The translations under genes were made by a program, and so were the position numbers. Of a stretch of DNA of 64,000 nucleotides, positions 41,629 through 49,816 are shown piece after piece. The DNA comes from Desulfobacter sp. (GTDB lineage Bacteria; Desulfobacterota; Desulfobacteria; Desulfobacterales; Desulfobacteraceae), in NCBI GenBank assembly GCA_028768525.1, contig CP054837.1:2451001-2515000 (forward strand), written 5' to 3'. The notes beneath the pieces are model-generated. The model saw nothing but the letters and a program-made list of their open reading frames with translations. It was not told the origin of the DNA and searched no databases. The first letter of the stretch is position 1; each line of letters starts with the position of its first letter.

Positions 41629-42720
41629 TCAATTAAACGGCCCCGAATCGATCCAGGCGCTGAACCCTTCAGGGTGCCAGTCAATATCTTCCCCGAATAG
41701 CGTACAATACCGCCCCCCGGCCGGGTGCTGTCTGGCGGGCCTCTCCCGGTCGTCATAATCCACCACCGTAATGCATTGGGCCGGCAGGTGGGAGAGCCCC
41801 CGCTTCAAAAGGTAGATCACATCCACATCATCCTCGGGCATGCTGTAACCGATAATATAGGCATGGTCCGCCCGCCGAAGTTCCCGGGCCGCCCTGTACC
41901 AGACCTGGGAGATATGGGGGTTTCGGTAATCTTTCATATGGGTGGGGGTGATCATGACGGGCCGGACAAAGGCCCCGCAGTCCCGGCAGGGGCTGCCGTG
42001 GCAGGAATACCGCTTTTCAAGGTGGAAGTCGGAATCCGCCTCTTCAATATAAAGGGCTTCAAGCATTTTAACCATCCCTCTGCCGGATTTGGAAATCCCC
42101 ACATCCAGCCGGTGGCAGGCCGGGCAATACAGCCAATTCAATGAGCCGTGGAGTTTAAGCAGCGCGCCCATTTTCCCCACCTTTTTGTAGGTGGCGGTGG
42201 CCACATCGCACCCGTAATCCGGAAACCGCAGGCTGTCGGAGGCCATCTGGCTCAGATATATCAACGAATTATCCGCGATAATATCGTAATTCAGAGAAAT
42301 GATCCTAGGAATACTCCTGTTTTTATGATAGAGATCCACCAGCAGCCGCTTATAATAATTCCGTCCGATGTGCCGGAGCTGGTGCTCCAGCAGGGCAAAA
42401 ATCACATATTCCAGGGCGTTGCGGACCTCAACGAGACGCGCCAAGGGCCAGTCCGCACTGAAATTATCTCCGTGGTCGATGGCCGTGTCCAGCAGACTGA
42501 TCAAAAGGGGGAGCCCCGGATAATCAGAGGCCTGCCGCGCCTCTATATTTGCGGGCAGGTGAAAATTTTCAATCAGGAAGTCATCAAGAATGCCAAAAAA
42601 ATCCTCCCGTTTCAATTCGCTTTCAAGCTCAAAGGCCTGGGGAAGGATTTCCCATGTCAGGGGGCCGTTGCAGGCCTTTGTCGCCCCTGCACCGAAAATA
42701 ATGACAGGGTTCGCCGGCAT
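41629..42720 (-). CDS. SIR2-like domain protein with zinc-ribbon cysteines
   Basis: A 363-residue soluble protein of the SIR2_2-like class. The NAD-binding loop is VIIFGAGATKACNGPLTW near residues 6-23. SLNYD (Asn144) and LLKLHGSLNW (His191) match the Asn and His that sirtuins use for NAD chemistry. Next come CPACH (Cys199, 202) and CRDCG, which fit a zinc site, and YIIGYSMPEDDVDVIY at about 294. In other proteins such SIR2 domains hydrolyse NAD or ADP-ribosylate targets, often in phage defence. The ribosome site GGAG precedes the ATG. It follows the CBS membrane gene by 17 bases, so the two are one unit with its own promoter. Confidence 0.82.
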   Translation of the reverse strand: MPANPVIIFGAGATKACNGPLTWEILPQAFELESELKREDFFGILDDFLIENFHLPANIEARQASDYPGLPLLISLLDTAIDHGDNFSADWPLARLVEVRNALEYVIFALLEHQLRHIGRNYYKRLLVDLYHKNRSIPRIISLNYDIIADNSLIYLSQMASDSLRFPDYGCDVATATYKKVGKMGALLKLHGSLNWLYCPACHRLDVGISKSGRGMVKMLEALYIEEADSDFHLEKRYSCHGSPCRDCGAFVRPVMITPTHMKDYRNPHISQVWYRAARELRRADHAYIIGYSMPEDDVDVIYLLKRGLSHLPAQCITVVDYDDRERPARQHPAGGRYCTLFGEDIDWHPEGFSAWIDSGPFN

Positions 42721-42737
42721 GGTTTTTCTCCTTTACC

Positions 42738-43499
42738 TTAGGATTTGGAATGCCTTGCGATATCGATATTGGTCAACCATCCCAGCACCGGCTTGGCCTT
42801 GGTGCCGTCTTCCGTGATAAATACATCCTGGCATCCGGGCAGGGCCTCCATCTTTGCCTTGGCATCGGCCAGGGTGGCGCCGGAGGGGATACAATCGAAT
42901 GAATTGCCGACTTCTGATTCCATGGTATTGAATTCCAGAAAATCTTTCAGGGTCAGCGATTCAATGTCAAAGGTCTCATCCCCCCCGCAGGCGGCAATCG
43001 ATTTTTCGGTGATGAATTTGTACAGCATGCTCTGGTGAATGATGTAGCGGATCCGGCCGTCTCCTGTGATAATCGGTATTCTGGTTACTTTAGGCGTCAG
43101 AAGGCTCAACATATCTTTTGAAAGGTTGACCGTCCCCCCGTCCTCTTCCGGCCCGAGGATGACCACCTGCATGGCATCACAGGGAATCATTACATCCTCC
43201 GCCTTTACCCGCCCCAGCCTCGCATCTTTCATGTGCTCAACCATCTGGTTCATACTTTCACTTGCCTTGTCAAAATTTTCACCTGAAAAATAGTATGCCA
43301 GCACGGTCCCCACCCAGGTCCCCAGCATGGGGATCACCATGGTGAAAATTTTTTCTGCGGCCCCCCCCTTATCCGCAGACGTCAAGATCAGAGCAAGGGC
43401 AAGTACAACAATAATGGCCGTTGAGCCCATGATAACCCATCGGGCAATATCCGACCGTGTCGACTGTTTGACAGAGGCTTTTTTCGGTTCGTCACCCAT
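42738..43499 (-). CDS. Two-helix membrane protein with cytoplasmic CBS domain pair
   Basis: A 253-residue protein. Two membrane helices at about 20-45 and 60-80 include MVIPMLGTWVGTVLAYYFSG and are followed by a helical linker (NFDKASESMNQMVEHM) and two CBS motifs: VKAEDVMIPCDAMQVVI with TRIPIITGDGRIRYIIH, and DCIPSGATLADAKAKM with DVFITEDGTKA and VLGWLTNIDIARH. CBS pairs bind adenosine nucleotides and act as regulatory switches. I start at the ATG at 43499, nine bases after GGAGG; an ATG three codons earlier is too close to it. It is the first gene of a unit with the SIR2-like protein, suggesting a nucleotide-gated membrane component. Function is not established. Confidence 0.82.
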   Translation of the reverse strand: MGDEPKKASVKQSTRSDIARWVIMGSTAIIVVLALALILTSADKGGAAEKIFTMVIPMLGTWVGTVLAYYFSGENFDKASESMNQMVEHMKDARLGRVKAEDVMIPCDAMQVVILGPEEDGGTVNLSKDMLSLLTPKVTRIPIITGDGRIRYIIHQSMLYKFITEKSIAACGGDETFDIESLTLKDFLEFNTMESEVGNSFDCIPSGATLADAKAKMEALPGCQDVFITEDGTKAKPVLGWLTNIDIARHSKS

Positions 43500-43623
43500 T
43501 GAAGGCATCCTCCCATTAGATATTCGGGTTAATATATTGTGATCTTCAGACAGAAGAGTGAATGTACCGGCCCGGAAGAAACGAACTCAGTCAATCGGAA
43601 TCGTATGGATCTTATATGGATCG

Positions 43624-43653
43624 AATGTAGCGGATAGACCGCTGCCTTGTCAA
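43624..43653 (-). promoter_or_regulatory. Sigma-70 promoter of the CBS-SIR2 unit
   Basis: On the minus strand TTGACA (43653-43648), an 18-base spacer and TACATT (43629-43624), about 125 bases before the CBS gene start. It shows that the pair is an independent transcription unit, not a tail of the TRAP operon. Confidence 0.65.
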
Positions 43654-43669
43654 TTACAAAATCCTGGAC

Positions 43670-44950
43670 TTATTTGCCCACCAGCCCGGCCAGCCACATG
43701 GTCAGGGGCGGATAAAAGGTGATCAGGGCCAGATCCAGGAGAAGCACCAGAAGAAAGGGCAATACCCGCCGGCTGACGGCGCCCATGCGGTCCCCGGAAA
43801 TGGAGGCGGAGACAATGAGGCAGATGCCCATGGGCGGGGTGAGCATGCCCACGGCCAGGTTGGCCACCACGATGACTCCCAGCTGGATGAGATCGATGCC
43901 CAGGGAAGGGAGCATGGCCGTAATCATGGGGACCAGCAGAATAAGGGAGGCCGTGGTCTCAACAAAGGTGCCGGCGGCCAGCAGCACCACATTGATCAGC
44001 AGCAGAAGGGCCACGGGATTGTCCGTCATGGCAAGGAGGCTGCCGGCCAGGGCCGCCGGGATATCCTCAATGGCCGCGATCCATGAAAAAACCGAGGCCG
44101 TGGCAATGATGAACATCACCACCGATGCCGTGATCCCCGCCTGGGTGAATATGGGAAAAATATCTTTCAGCCCGATCCGCTTATACACGAAAATGGAAAC
44201 AAAGAGGGCGTAAGCCACGGCCACGGCCGCCGACTCCGTGGCCGTAAAAATCCCAAAAAGAATGCCGCCCAGGATAATCACCGGCGCCCCCAGTGCCAGG
44301 ACCGCCCGCCTGAAGGTCTTCCATATCTCTTTTACCGAAAACCTGGTATCCGGGGCATACCCCTTTTTCCAGGCGATCAGGGTGGCGGTGGTGATGAGGG
44401 AGATGCCGATGAGCAGCCCCGGCAGGATACCTGCGGCAAAAAGCCGGGAGATGCTGGCCCCGGTGAGGAATCCGAAAATAATCATGGGGATGGAAGGGGG
44501 GATCACCACCCCCAGGGAGCCCCCCGAGGCCTGGACCGCCGCGGAGAAATCGCCAGGGTATCCCGACCGTTTCATGGCCGGGATCAGTACCGCCCCCACG
44601 GCCGCTGCATCGGCGGCGGCAGAGCCGGAAATACCGGCAAAAAACATGGCGGAAACGATGGAGACGGCCGCCAGCCCGCCGGGAAGCCAGCCGGTCAGGG
44701 CATTGGCAAAATCAATGAGCCGCTGGGAAATCCCCCCCTTTTCCATGATCACCCCGGCATACATGAACAATGGGACGGCCATGAGGTGGAAGGAATCCGT
44801 TCCCGCCACCATGCGCTGGATCACCATCATCAGCGGGAAATCCCCCTGGACCAGTATGGCAGTCATGGATGCCGCGCCAATGGCAATGGCAATGGGGGTG
44901 TTGATGAGAAAAAGGAAAAAAAGGGTGGTCAGAAGGAGTTCGGTGGTCAT
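43670..44950 (-). CDS. dctM: TRAP transporter large permease, DctM family
   Basis: A 426-residue permease with about 12 membrane segments. The family signature is present: MTTELLLTTLFFLFLINTPI at the start, MAVPLFMYAGVIMEKGGISQ, GGLAAVSIVSAMFFAGISGS at about 92-111, and GGSLGVVIPPSIPMI near 139. It couples solute uptake to a sodium or proton gradient together with DctQ and the periplasmic DctP. The start overlaps the dctQ stop by 4 bases (ATGA), which fixes it at 44950; a longer frame from 45040 does not fit the family. Confidence 0.94.
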   Translation of the reverse strand: MTTELLLTTLFFLFLINTPIAIAIGAASMTAILVQGDFPLMMVIQRMVAGTDSFHLMAVPLFMYAGVIMEKGGISQRLIDFANALTGWLPGGLAAVSIVSAMFFAGISGSAAADAAAVGAVLIPAMKRSGYPGDFSAAVQASGGSLGVVIPPSIPMIIFGFLTGASISRLFAAGILPGLLIGISLITTATLIAWKKGYAPDTRFSVKEIWKTFRRAVLALGAPVIILGGILFGIFTATESAAVAVAYALFVSIFVYKRIGLKDIFPIFTQAGITASVVMFIIATASVFSWIAAIEDIPAALAGSLLAMTDNPVALLLLINVVLLAAGTFVETTASLILLVPMITAMLPSLGIDLIQLGVIVVANLAVGMLTPPMGICLIVSASISGDRMGAVSRRVLPFLLVLLLDLALITFYPPLTMWLAGLVGK

Positions 44951-45423
44951 GCCCGGCCTTTTAGGGACCGGCCCAGAAAGGCCAGGCCGTGAATGGTAAA
45001 AATCAGGCCGGACACCGGCACCACGGCCATCATCACCCATTTGGGCAGATTCAGGGCCGGGGTGATCTGCAGCCGGACAAACCAGGAAAATTCAATTCCG
45101 GAATATATCATAACGGCGAACAGGGCCAGGCTGGCCCCATGGGTCAGGCAGGCCGCCCCTTTTTGCCACCCCGGCGCCAGTCGCCGGTAAAAGCCGTCCA
45201 CCCCGGGGTGTGCCCCGTGGTAATAGGCCACGGTGGCCCCGAAAAAGGTGAGCCAGACCAGCAGCAGCCGGGCCAGTTCCTCGGACCAGAATAATGAATG
45301 GTTGAGCACATACCGGGAAAATACCTGGACCGTCACAATCACGGCCATGGCAATGCCCATGGAAGCGATCAGGCCCCGAATCCACCGGTTCAGCCCCCGG
45401 CTGATCTTATTCAGATAATACAT
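44947..45423 (-). CDS. dctQ: TRAP transporter small permease, DctQ family
   Basis: A 158-residue membrane protein with four helices: GIAMAVIVTVQVFSRYVL, LARLLLVWLTFFGATVAYY (the typical FSRYVLN / W-x-E-E-L-A-R segment is present as SLFWSEELARLLLVW), and two C-terminal helices. It anchors the TRAP binding protein and assists DctM. The start ATG at 45423 is 12 bases past the dctP stop. The last codon overlaps the DctM start. Confidence 0.92.
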   Translation of the reverse strand: MYYLNKISRGLNRWIRGLIASMGIAMAVIVTVQVFSRYVLNHSLFWSEELARLLLVWLTFFGATVAYYHGAHPGVDGFYRRLAPGWQKGAACLTHGASLALFAVMIYSGIEFSWFVRLQITPALNLPKWVMMAVVPVSGLIFTIHGLAFLGRSLKGRA

Positions 45424-45435
45424 GCCGCAGAGGCG

Positions 45436-46419
45436 TTATTTCACGGCATCAAGGATTTTTACCAGCAGGGACTGCACCCTGGGATCGGAATAGAGATCCA
45501 TCTCCTTGAGCCCGGCCACCTTTGCCCGGAAGGCAGCCACATCCGGATTCTCAACCACTTCCATGCCCTTTTCCTTGAGCAGGGCCAGGCGGCCGGCATT
45601 CTTCTCCCGATTGCTCCTGCGCTGGTACTGCGCCGCTTCTTTGATGGCCGCGGTAATCATCCCCCGGTCCGCTTCCGGCAGCTTATTGAACCACCGCAGA
45701 GAGGCCACATCAATATGGGGGGAATAGACATGGCGGGTCAGGGTCATGTATTTCTGGATTTCGTAAAATTTATAGACCTCCATCACCCAGAGGGGATTTT
45801 CCTGGCCGTCGATCACCCCCTGTTCCAGCTCCGTATAAATGGGCCAGGGCATGGGCGTGGGATTGGCGCCCAGGCTCTGCCAGATGGCCTTGTGCAGGGC
45901 TGAAGCCATGACCCGGATCTTCAACCCGGCCACCTGGCCGGGCCCGGTGACGGCCCGGGTGTTATTGGTCAGGTTCCTGAATCCGTTTTCAGAAAAACAG
46001 AGTCCCTTGAATCCTGAAGTCTCAAGGCTTTTAAGAATCTCAGCCCCCAGGGGGCCGTCCAGGATTTCGTCGGCCTGGGCATGGTCTTTAAAGAGAAAAG
46101 GATAGTTGATCACCCGGACAATGGGGTCAAAGGTATCAAAGGGGCCGCCGGTGATCACCCCCATGTGGACGGTGCCCATCTGGATCTGCTGGAGGATTTC
46201 GGTTTCATTGCCAAGGGAGGCGGAATGGTAGATCTTCACCTTGTAGGCGCCGGCCGACCGTTCTTCCACCAATTCTTTGAACTTCTCCGCCACGATATTC
46301 TGGGCCGCCCCGGGCTTGGTCACCACCCCCAGCTTGATGGTGGCGGTCTTGGCGTGGATACCCCCCGCGGCAACCAGGGCAATGAGCCCCGCCAGGATCA
46401 ACATACCGACTTTTCTCAT
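45436..46419 (-). CDS. dctP: TRAP transporter solute-binding protein, DctP family
   Basis: A 327-residue periplasmic binding protein with a signal peptide (MRKVGMLILAGLIALVAAGG, cleaved near residue 23). Family marks include NIVAEKFKELVEERSAGAYK at about 42-61, LGNETEILQQIQMGTVHMG, FLFKDHAQADEILDGPLG, the ligand-binding Arg in VAGLKIRVMAS at about 164, and GVIDGQENPL near 204. The ligand is probably an organic acid, held by that Arg; which one cannot be said. It is the first gene of the dctPQM unit, with a promoter just upstream. Confidence 0.92.
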   Translation of the reverse strand: MRKVGMLILAGLIALVAAGGIHAKTATIKLGVVTKPGAAQNIVAEKFKELVEERSAGAYKVKIYHSASLGNETEILQQIQMGTVHMGVITGGPFDTFDPIVRVINYPFLFKDHAQADEILDGPLGAEILKSLETSGFKGLCFSENGFRNLTNNTRAVTGPGQVAGLKIRVMASALHKAIWQSLGANPTPMPWPIYTELEQGVIDGQENPLWVMEVYKFYEIQKYMTLTRHVYSPHIDVASLRWFNKLPEADRGMITAAIKEAAQYQRRSNREKNAGRLALLKEKGMEVVENPDVAAFRAKVAGLKEMDLYSDPRVQSLLVKILDAVK

Positions 46420-46447
46420 ATCTCCTCCTGTGTATTGGTTTCAGCCC

Positions 46448-46476
46448 TATGTATGCAAACTGACCGCCTTAGTCAA
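46448..46476 (-). promoter_or_regulatory. Candidate promoter of dctPQM
   Basis: On the minus strand TTGACT (46476-46471), a 17-base spacer and TACATA (46453-46448), about 30 bases before the dctP start. The -10 box is weak. Confidence 0.5.
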
Positions 46477-46626
46477 CCCTGCCCCGGTTTTTTGGTCAGG
46501 AATAAAAAGAATTGCAACGGTCTTAACCGCCCAATTGTTATTCCCCACCTCTCGGGAGGATACCAGGGGGTGAGCAACCTGGAAAATGACTTTCCATTTT
46601 TGCGGGGATTGGAATGACGCTGCGGG

Positions 46627-47382
46627 TTATTTGAAATTGTGGACTTCCATGAGGGTATCAAAGGTGCCGTCTTTTATAACCTTTGCCAGTTCCCGGTTAA
46701 ATGCATCAACCTTTTTCATGTATCCGGGAACCGCCCTGGAAAACATGGCGTGGACCGGCAGCTTGGCCAGGGCCGGGGAATGAAACACAAGATCGGTTAT
46801 ATTTGCAATAAGAAAGGGGGAGGTCTTTACGGAGTGGGTCGCCACATATTTGTCGATCACGATCAGGTCCACCCGTCTGCCGATCAGCTTTTTTAAATTC
46901 TGGAAATCGGTTACGACGTAATCCTTGGTGAGGTAGTCGGCGTTCTCAATTGCTGTAGGATTTACATACCCCATTACCAGGCCGATTCTATAGGGTTTCA
47001 GTTCTTTGAGGGTGGTAAAGGATATCTTGGCATCCTTTTTGGAACACAGGTAAATCTCGCTGTGGATATAAGGATCGGTAAAGGCATATTCTCTGGCCCG
47101 GTCCTTTGAATAATAGGCATTGTAGGCAAGGGCATATTTCCCGGATTTGGTCATGACCATGGCGCGTTTCCAGGGCAGGATGTCAATCTGGGTTTTATAG
47201 CCCATGCGGTTTAGAATGATGGTCATGAGGTCAGATGCAAACCCATAGTTGGTCAGATTGACACCGGCATAAGGCTGCCAGTTGCAGGTGGTGATTTTCA
47301 GGGTAGGATAATCACTGTCTTTGGCAAAAGCAGATACGGATAATAATAGAACGAGGATAAATATGTGAACGATATGCCTCAT
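46627..47382 (-). CDS. Periplasmic amino-acid-type binding protein (SBP_bac_3), orphan
   Basis: A 251-residue protein with a signal peptide (RHIVHIFILVLLLSVSAFA) and a family 3 binding fold: YPTLKITTCNWQPYAG, SDLMTIILNRMGYKTQIDIL, NAYYSKDRAREYAFTDPYI, IGLVMGYVN and LIVIDKYVATHSV. There are no permease or ATPase genes nearby, so it may act as a sensor input instead of in transport. The huge kinase 4 kb away has a domain of the same fold. I start it at the ATG at 47382 with GGGAGGA ahead; one two codons earlier is too close to it. Confidence 0.85.
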   Translation of the reverse strand: MRHIVHIFILVLLLSVSAFAKDSDYPTLKITTCNWQPYAGVNLTNYGFASDLMTIILNRMGYKTQIDILPWKRAMVMTKSGKYALAYNAYYSKDRAREYAFTDPYIHSEIYLCSKKDAKISFTTLKELKPYRIGLVMGYVNPTAIENADYLTKDYVVTDFQNLKKLIGRRVDLIVIDKYVATHSVKTSPFLIANITDLVFHSPALAKLPVHAMFSRAVPGYMKKVDAFNRELAKVIKDGTFDTLMEVHNFK

Positions 47383-47434
47383 TACCATTCCTCCCTGAAA
47401 AACGTTGCACTGATTTTTAAGGATTTCACTGACC

Positions 47435-47463
47435 AGTATTAGAGAATAAGTGCTTTAAGTCAA
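47435..47463 (-). promoter_or_regulatory. Sigma-70-type promoter of the orphan binding protein
   Basis: On the minus strand TTGACT (47463-47458), a 17-base spacer and AATACT (47440-47435), about 53 bases before the start codon. Confidence 0.55.
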
Positions 47464-47469
47464 GATATT

Positions 47470-47496
47470 TATCTCATCCGATATCTATCTCATCCG
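47470..47496 (-). promoter_or_regulatory. Tandem 11-base repeat upstream of the orphan binding-protein promoter
   Basis: CGGATGAGATA occurs twice on the minus strand (47496-47486 and 47480-47470) with a 5-base spacer, 7 bases upstream of the -35 box. Direct repeats just upstream of -35 are typical of OmpR/PhoB-type activator sites, but the cognate protein is unknown. Confidence 0.55.
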
Positions 47497-47522
47497 CCGG
47501 CATCTGTCCGGTGTGCCCCTCT

Positions 47523-47561
47523 TTTAAAAAAAAGAGCCGGTGCCCCTTGGGGGACACCGGC
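47523..47561 (-). terminator. Terminator after the chemoreceptor gene
   Basis: On the minus strand GCCGGTGTCCCC and GGGGCACCGGC pair imperfectly around a short loop and are followed by TCTTTTTTTT, 30 bases past the stop codon. Confidence 0.85.
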
Positions 47562-47591
47562 ATGGCTTTATGAACGGCGATAGGCGATAAT

Positions 47592-49592
47592 TTATTTCAA
47601 TTTAAACCGGCTGACCATTTGATTGAGATTTTCAGCCAGTTTTGACAGTTCAGAGGCACTGGTATTTACCTGGAGGCTGCCGGTTCTCATTTCCTCAGCC
47701 GACTGGCTGACCCCGTGGATGTCATGGGTCACCTCGCCGGCAACGGCAGAGGCCTGGTTGACATTCTCATTGACTTCCTGAACCCCTTCTGCCGCCTGGC
47801 TGACGTTGCTGGATATTTCCTGGGTGGTGGCGGACTGCTCTTCAATGGCAGTGGCAACCGATGTAACAATGCCGTTGATTTCATTGATAATGCCCACAAT
47901 GGTCTCAATGGCTGAAACGGACTCTCTGGTCGAGGTCTGGACATTGCCGATCCGGGAACTGATCTCATTGGTTGCTTCCGCCGTCTGCTGTGCCAGGGCC
48001 TTGATCTCGCCGGCGACCACGGCAAAGCCCTTTCCGGCTTCTCCTGCCCTTGCCGCTTCGATGGTGGCGTTCAGTGCCAACAGATTTGTCTGTTCGGAGA
48101 TATCGGCAATGGTTTCTGTCACCTTGCTGATCTCCGCTGCGGCCTGGCCAAGCTCGGCAACTTTTGAGGAGATTTCTTCGGCTTTTTTCACAGCCTCAGA
48201 GGTGGTCTGGCTTCCGGTTGAGGTATTCTTGGCAATTTCATTAATTGTCACCGTCATTTCCTCGGCCGCCGCCACAATCATCTGCAGATTGGCCGATGTC
48301 TGTTCGGTGGCTGCGGCAACACTGTTCATACTGGTAGCCATCTCCTCGGCAGCGGAAGAGACACTGTTGGCTTTCTCCGATGTCTGCTCAGACCCGGATG
48401 CCATCTGATCAGATATGGCGGACAACTCAGTGGAAGCGGCGGTCAATGTACAGGTTCCCCCCGTGATATCCTTGAACATCAGGGTCAGATTGTCAGTCAT
48501 GGTTTTCATATTTTTGTATACGCCGGTGGTCTCTTTGCCGTTATTATTGAACTCAATGGTCAGATCTCCACCGGCGATGCTGTCGGCAATCCGGGCAATT
48601 TCTGCGGGATCATGGCCAAGCAGGGCCATGATTCCCCTGACAAACCAGAGGACGCCGACAATGGTCAGGGCGAGGAAAAGCGCTGCGGCCATGAGGATCA
48701 TATTGCGTATCATGTACACCGGCCCCATGAATTCAGCTTCATTCTGGGTAACAACAACAGACCAGCCTGAAATATCAACAGGGGCAAACCCGCCAATTTT
48801 GCGATTTCCTTTGAACCGGTACTTTTCAACACCGGATTGACCGGCCAGCATTTTGTCGCCGATGGACTCGAACCCTTTGATATCATGCACATTCAACTGC
48901 AAAATCAGCTTCTTGTCTGGATGGGCAATAATATCACCGGCGCTGTCCAGAACAAATGAATACCCTGTTTTACCTATTCTGGTTTGGGTAATCTGATTGG
49001 ACAGGTCCTCCAGTTGGACCACCAAAGCAAAAACCCCAACAAATTCATTGGAAGAATTTTCCAGCGGAACGGCAACAACGCCAACCGGTTGGCTGCTGAC
49101 CTTGGAGATTATGGGATTGCTGATGGTAATCTTTCCGGACCGGGCAGAGTGGAAATATTCTCGCTCCTTTATTGACACCTTCTGTTCCCTCGACTTACCG
49201 CGGTTTGTATCGGATATAAGCATGCCGTTCCGGTCGGTGACAAAAAACATGTCATATCCTTTTCCTATTTTTTGATATGCAGCGGCCAGATAATCATCCA
49301 ATGCATTAAAGGCGTCATTGCCCGGGCTCAGCTCACCTTGGGCAGCCCTTATGCCCGCCTCTGTGACAACAGGGCTTGTCGCGATGCTTTGGGCCAGTTT
49401 AATCTGCTCTTTCAGGAACGCGTCAATCAAGGCGGCGAAATTGAGTGCAACCGTCAGGCTCTTGTCTTCCGCAAGCTCCTGAATGGCCTGGGAGGACTTT
49501 ACGATGGAGAAAACCCCGACAACGGATAAGGGAATCAGGGCGATCAGGATACCGCTTACAATCAATTTAAATTTCAAGGTGAGTTTTTTCAT
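47592..49592 (-). CDS. Methyl-accepting chemotaxis protein with dCache sensor
   Basis: A 666-residue chemoreceptor. An N-terminal membrane helix (LIVSGILIALIPLSVVGVFS) is followed by a long periplasmic dCache-type domain at about 35-280 (including FFVTDRNGMLISDTNRGKSR and GYSFVLDSAGDIIAHPDKK), a second membrane helix at about 285-310, a HAMP-like region (IADSIAGGDLTIEFNNNG), and a signalling domain with the conserved hairpin tip EISEQTNLLALNATIEAARA. It should steer swimming via CheA/CheW toward a small ligand. The cytoplasmic part has several methylation-type Glu/Gln stretches. A candidate sigma-54 promoter lies just upstream, and the gene is next to an NtrC-type regulator. Confidence 0.93.
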   Translation of the reverse strand: MKKLTLKFKLIVSGILIALIPLSVVGVFSIVKSSQAIQELAEDKSLTVALNFAALIDAFLKEQIKLAQSIATSPVVTEAGIRAAQGELSPGNDAFNALDDYLAAAYQKIGKGYDMFFVTDRNGMLISDTNRGKSREQKVSIKEREYFHSARSGKITISNPIISKVSSQPVGVVAVPLENSSNEFVGVFALVVQLEDLSNQITQTRIGKTGYSFVLDSAGDIIAHPDKKLILQLNVHDIKGFESIGDKMLAGQSGVEKYRFKGNRKIGGFAPVDISGWSVVVTQNEAEFMGPVYMIRNMILMAAALFLALTIVGVLWFVRGIMALLGHDPAEIARIADSIAGGDLTIEFNNNGKETTGVYKNMKTMTDNLTLMFKDITGGTCTLTAASTELSAISDQMASGSEQTSEKANSVSSAAEEMATSMNSVAAATEQTSANLQMIVAAAEEMTVTINEIAKNTSTGSQTTSEAVKKAEEISSKVAELGQAAAEISKVTETIADISEQTNLLALNATIEAARAGEAGKGFAVVAGEIKALAQQTAEATNEISSRIGNVQTSTRESVSAIETIVGIINEINGIVTSVATAIEEQSATTQEISSNVSQAAEGVQEVNENVNQASAVAGEVTHDIHGVSQSAEEMRTGSLQVNTSASELSKLAENLNQMVSRFKLK

Positions 49593-49645
49593 GATGTCTC
49601 CGTGCTTAATTACAGGTTTAGTATGTACTGCTGGAGGAGTCTTAA

Positions 49646-49660
49646 GCAGAAAACGCGCCA
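49646..49660 (-). promoter_or_regulatory. Candidate sigma-54 promoter of the chemoreceptor gene
   Basis: On the minus strand TGGCGCGTTTTCTGC: GG and GC elements with the exact 10-base spacing of -24/-12 promoters; TGGCGC differs from TGGCAC by one base and CTGC from TTGC by one. It lies 54 bases before the start codon and the gene coding for a sigma-54 activator is next to it. Confidence 0.6.
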
Positions 49661-49742
49661 GGGCATCAGATTTTCAACACCCCCTATAATAAGCGGATAT
49701 TGCGAACCGAACTAATTCTGAAATTCCAAAAAGATAGACAAT

Positions 49743-49787
49743 ATTCTTGTATCCAAGAATGGCGAAATTCCATTTTACAAGAATTGT
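49743..49787. promoter_or_regulatory. Repeated dyads upstream of the chemoreceptor promoter
   Basis: ATTCTTG-tatc-CAAGAAT (49743-49760) is a perfect dyad, followed by ACAA-gaa-TTGT (49777-49787), which repeats CAAGAAT. They lie about 85-130 bp upstream of the candidate sigma-54 promoter, the usual place for an NtrC-type enhancer site. Confidence 0.55.
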
Positions 49788-49816
49788 CCCAAGGATGTAT
49801 CAGATACAGGAATGTG

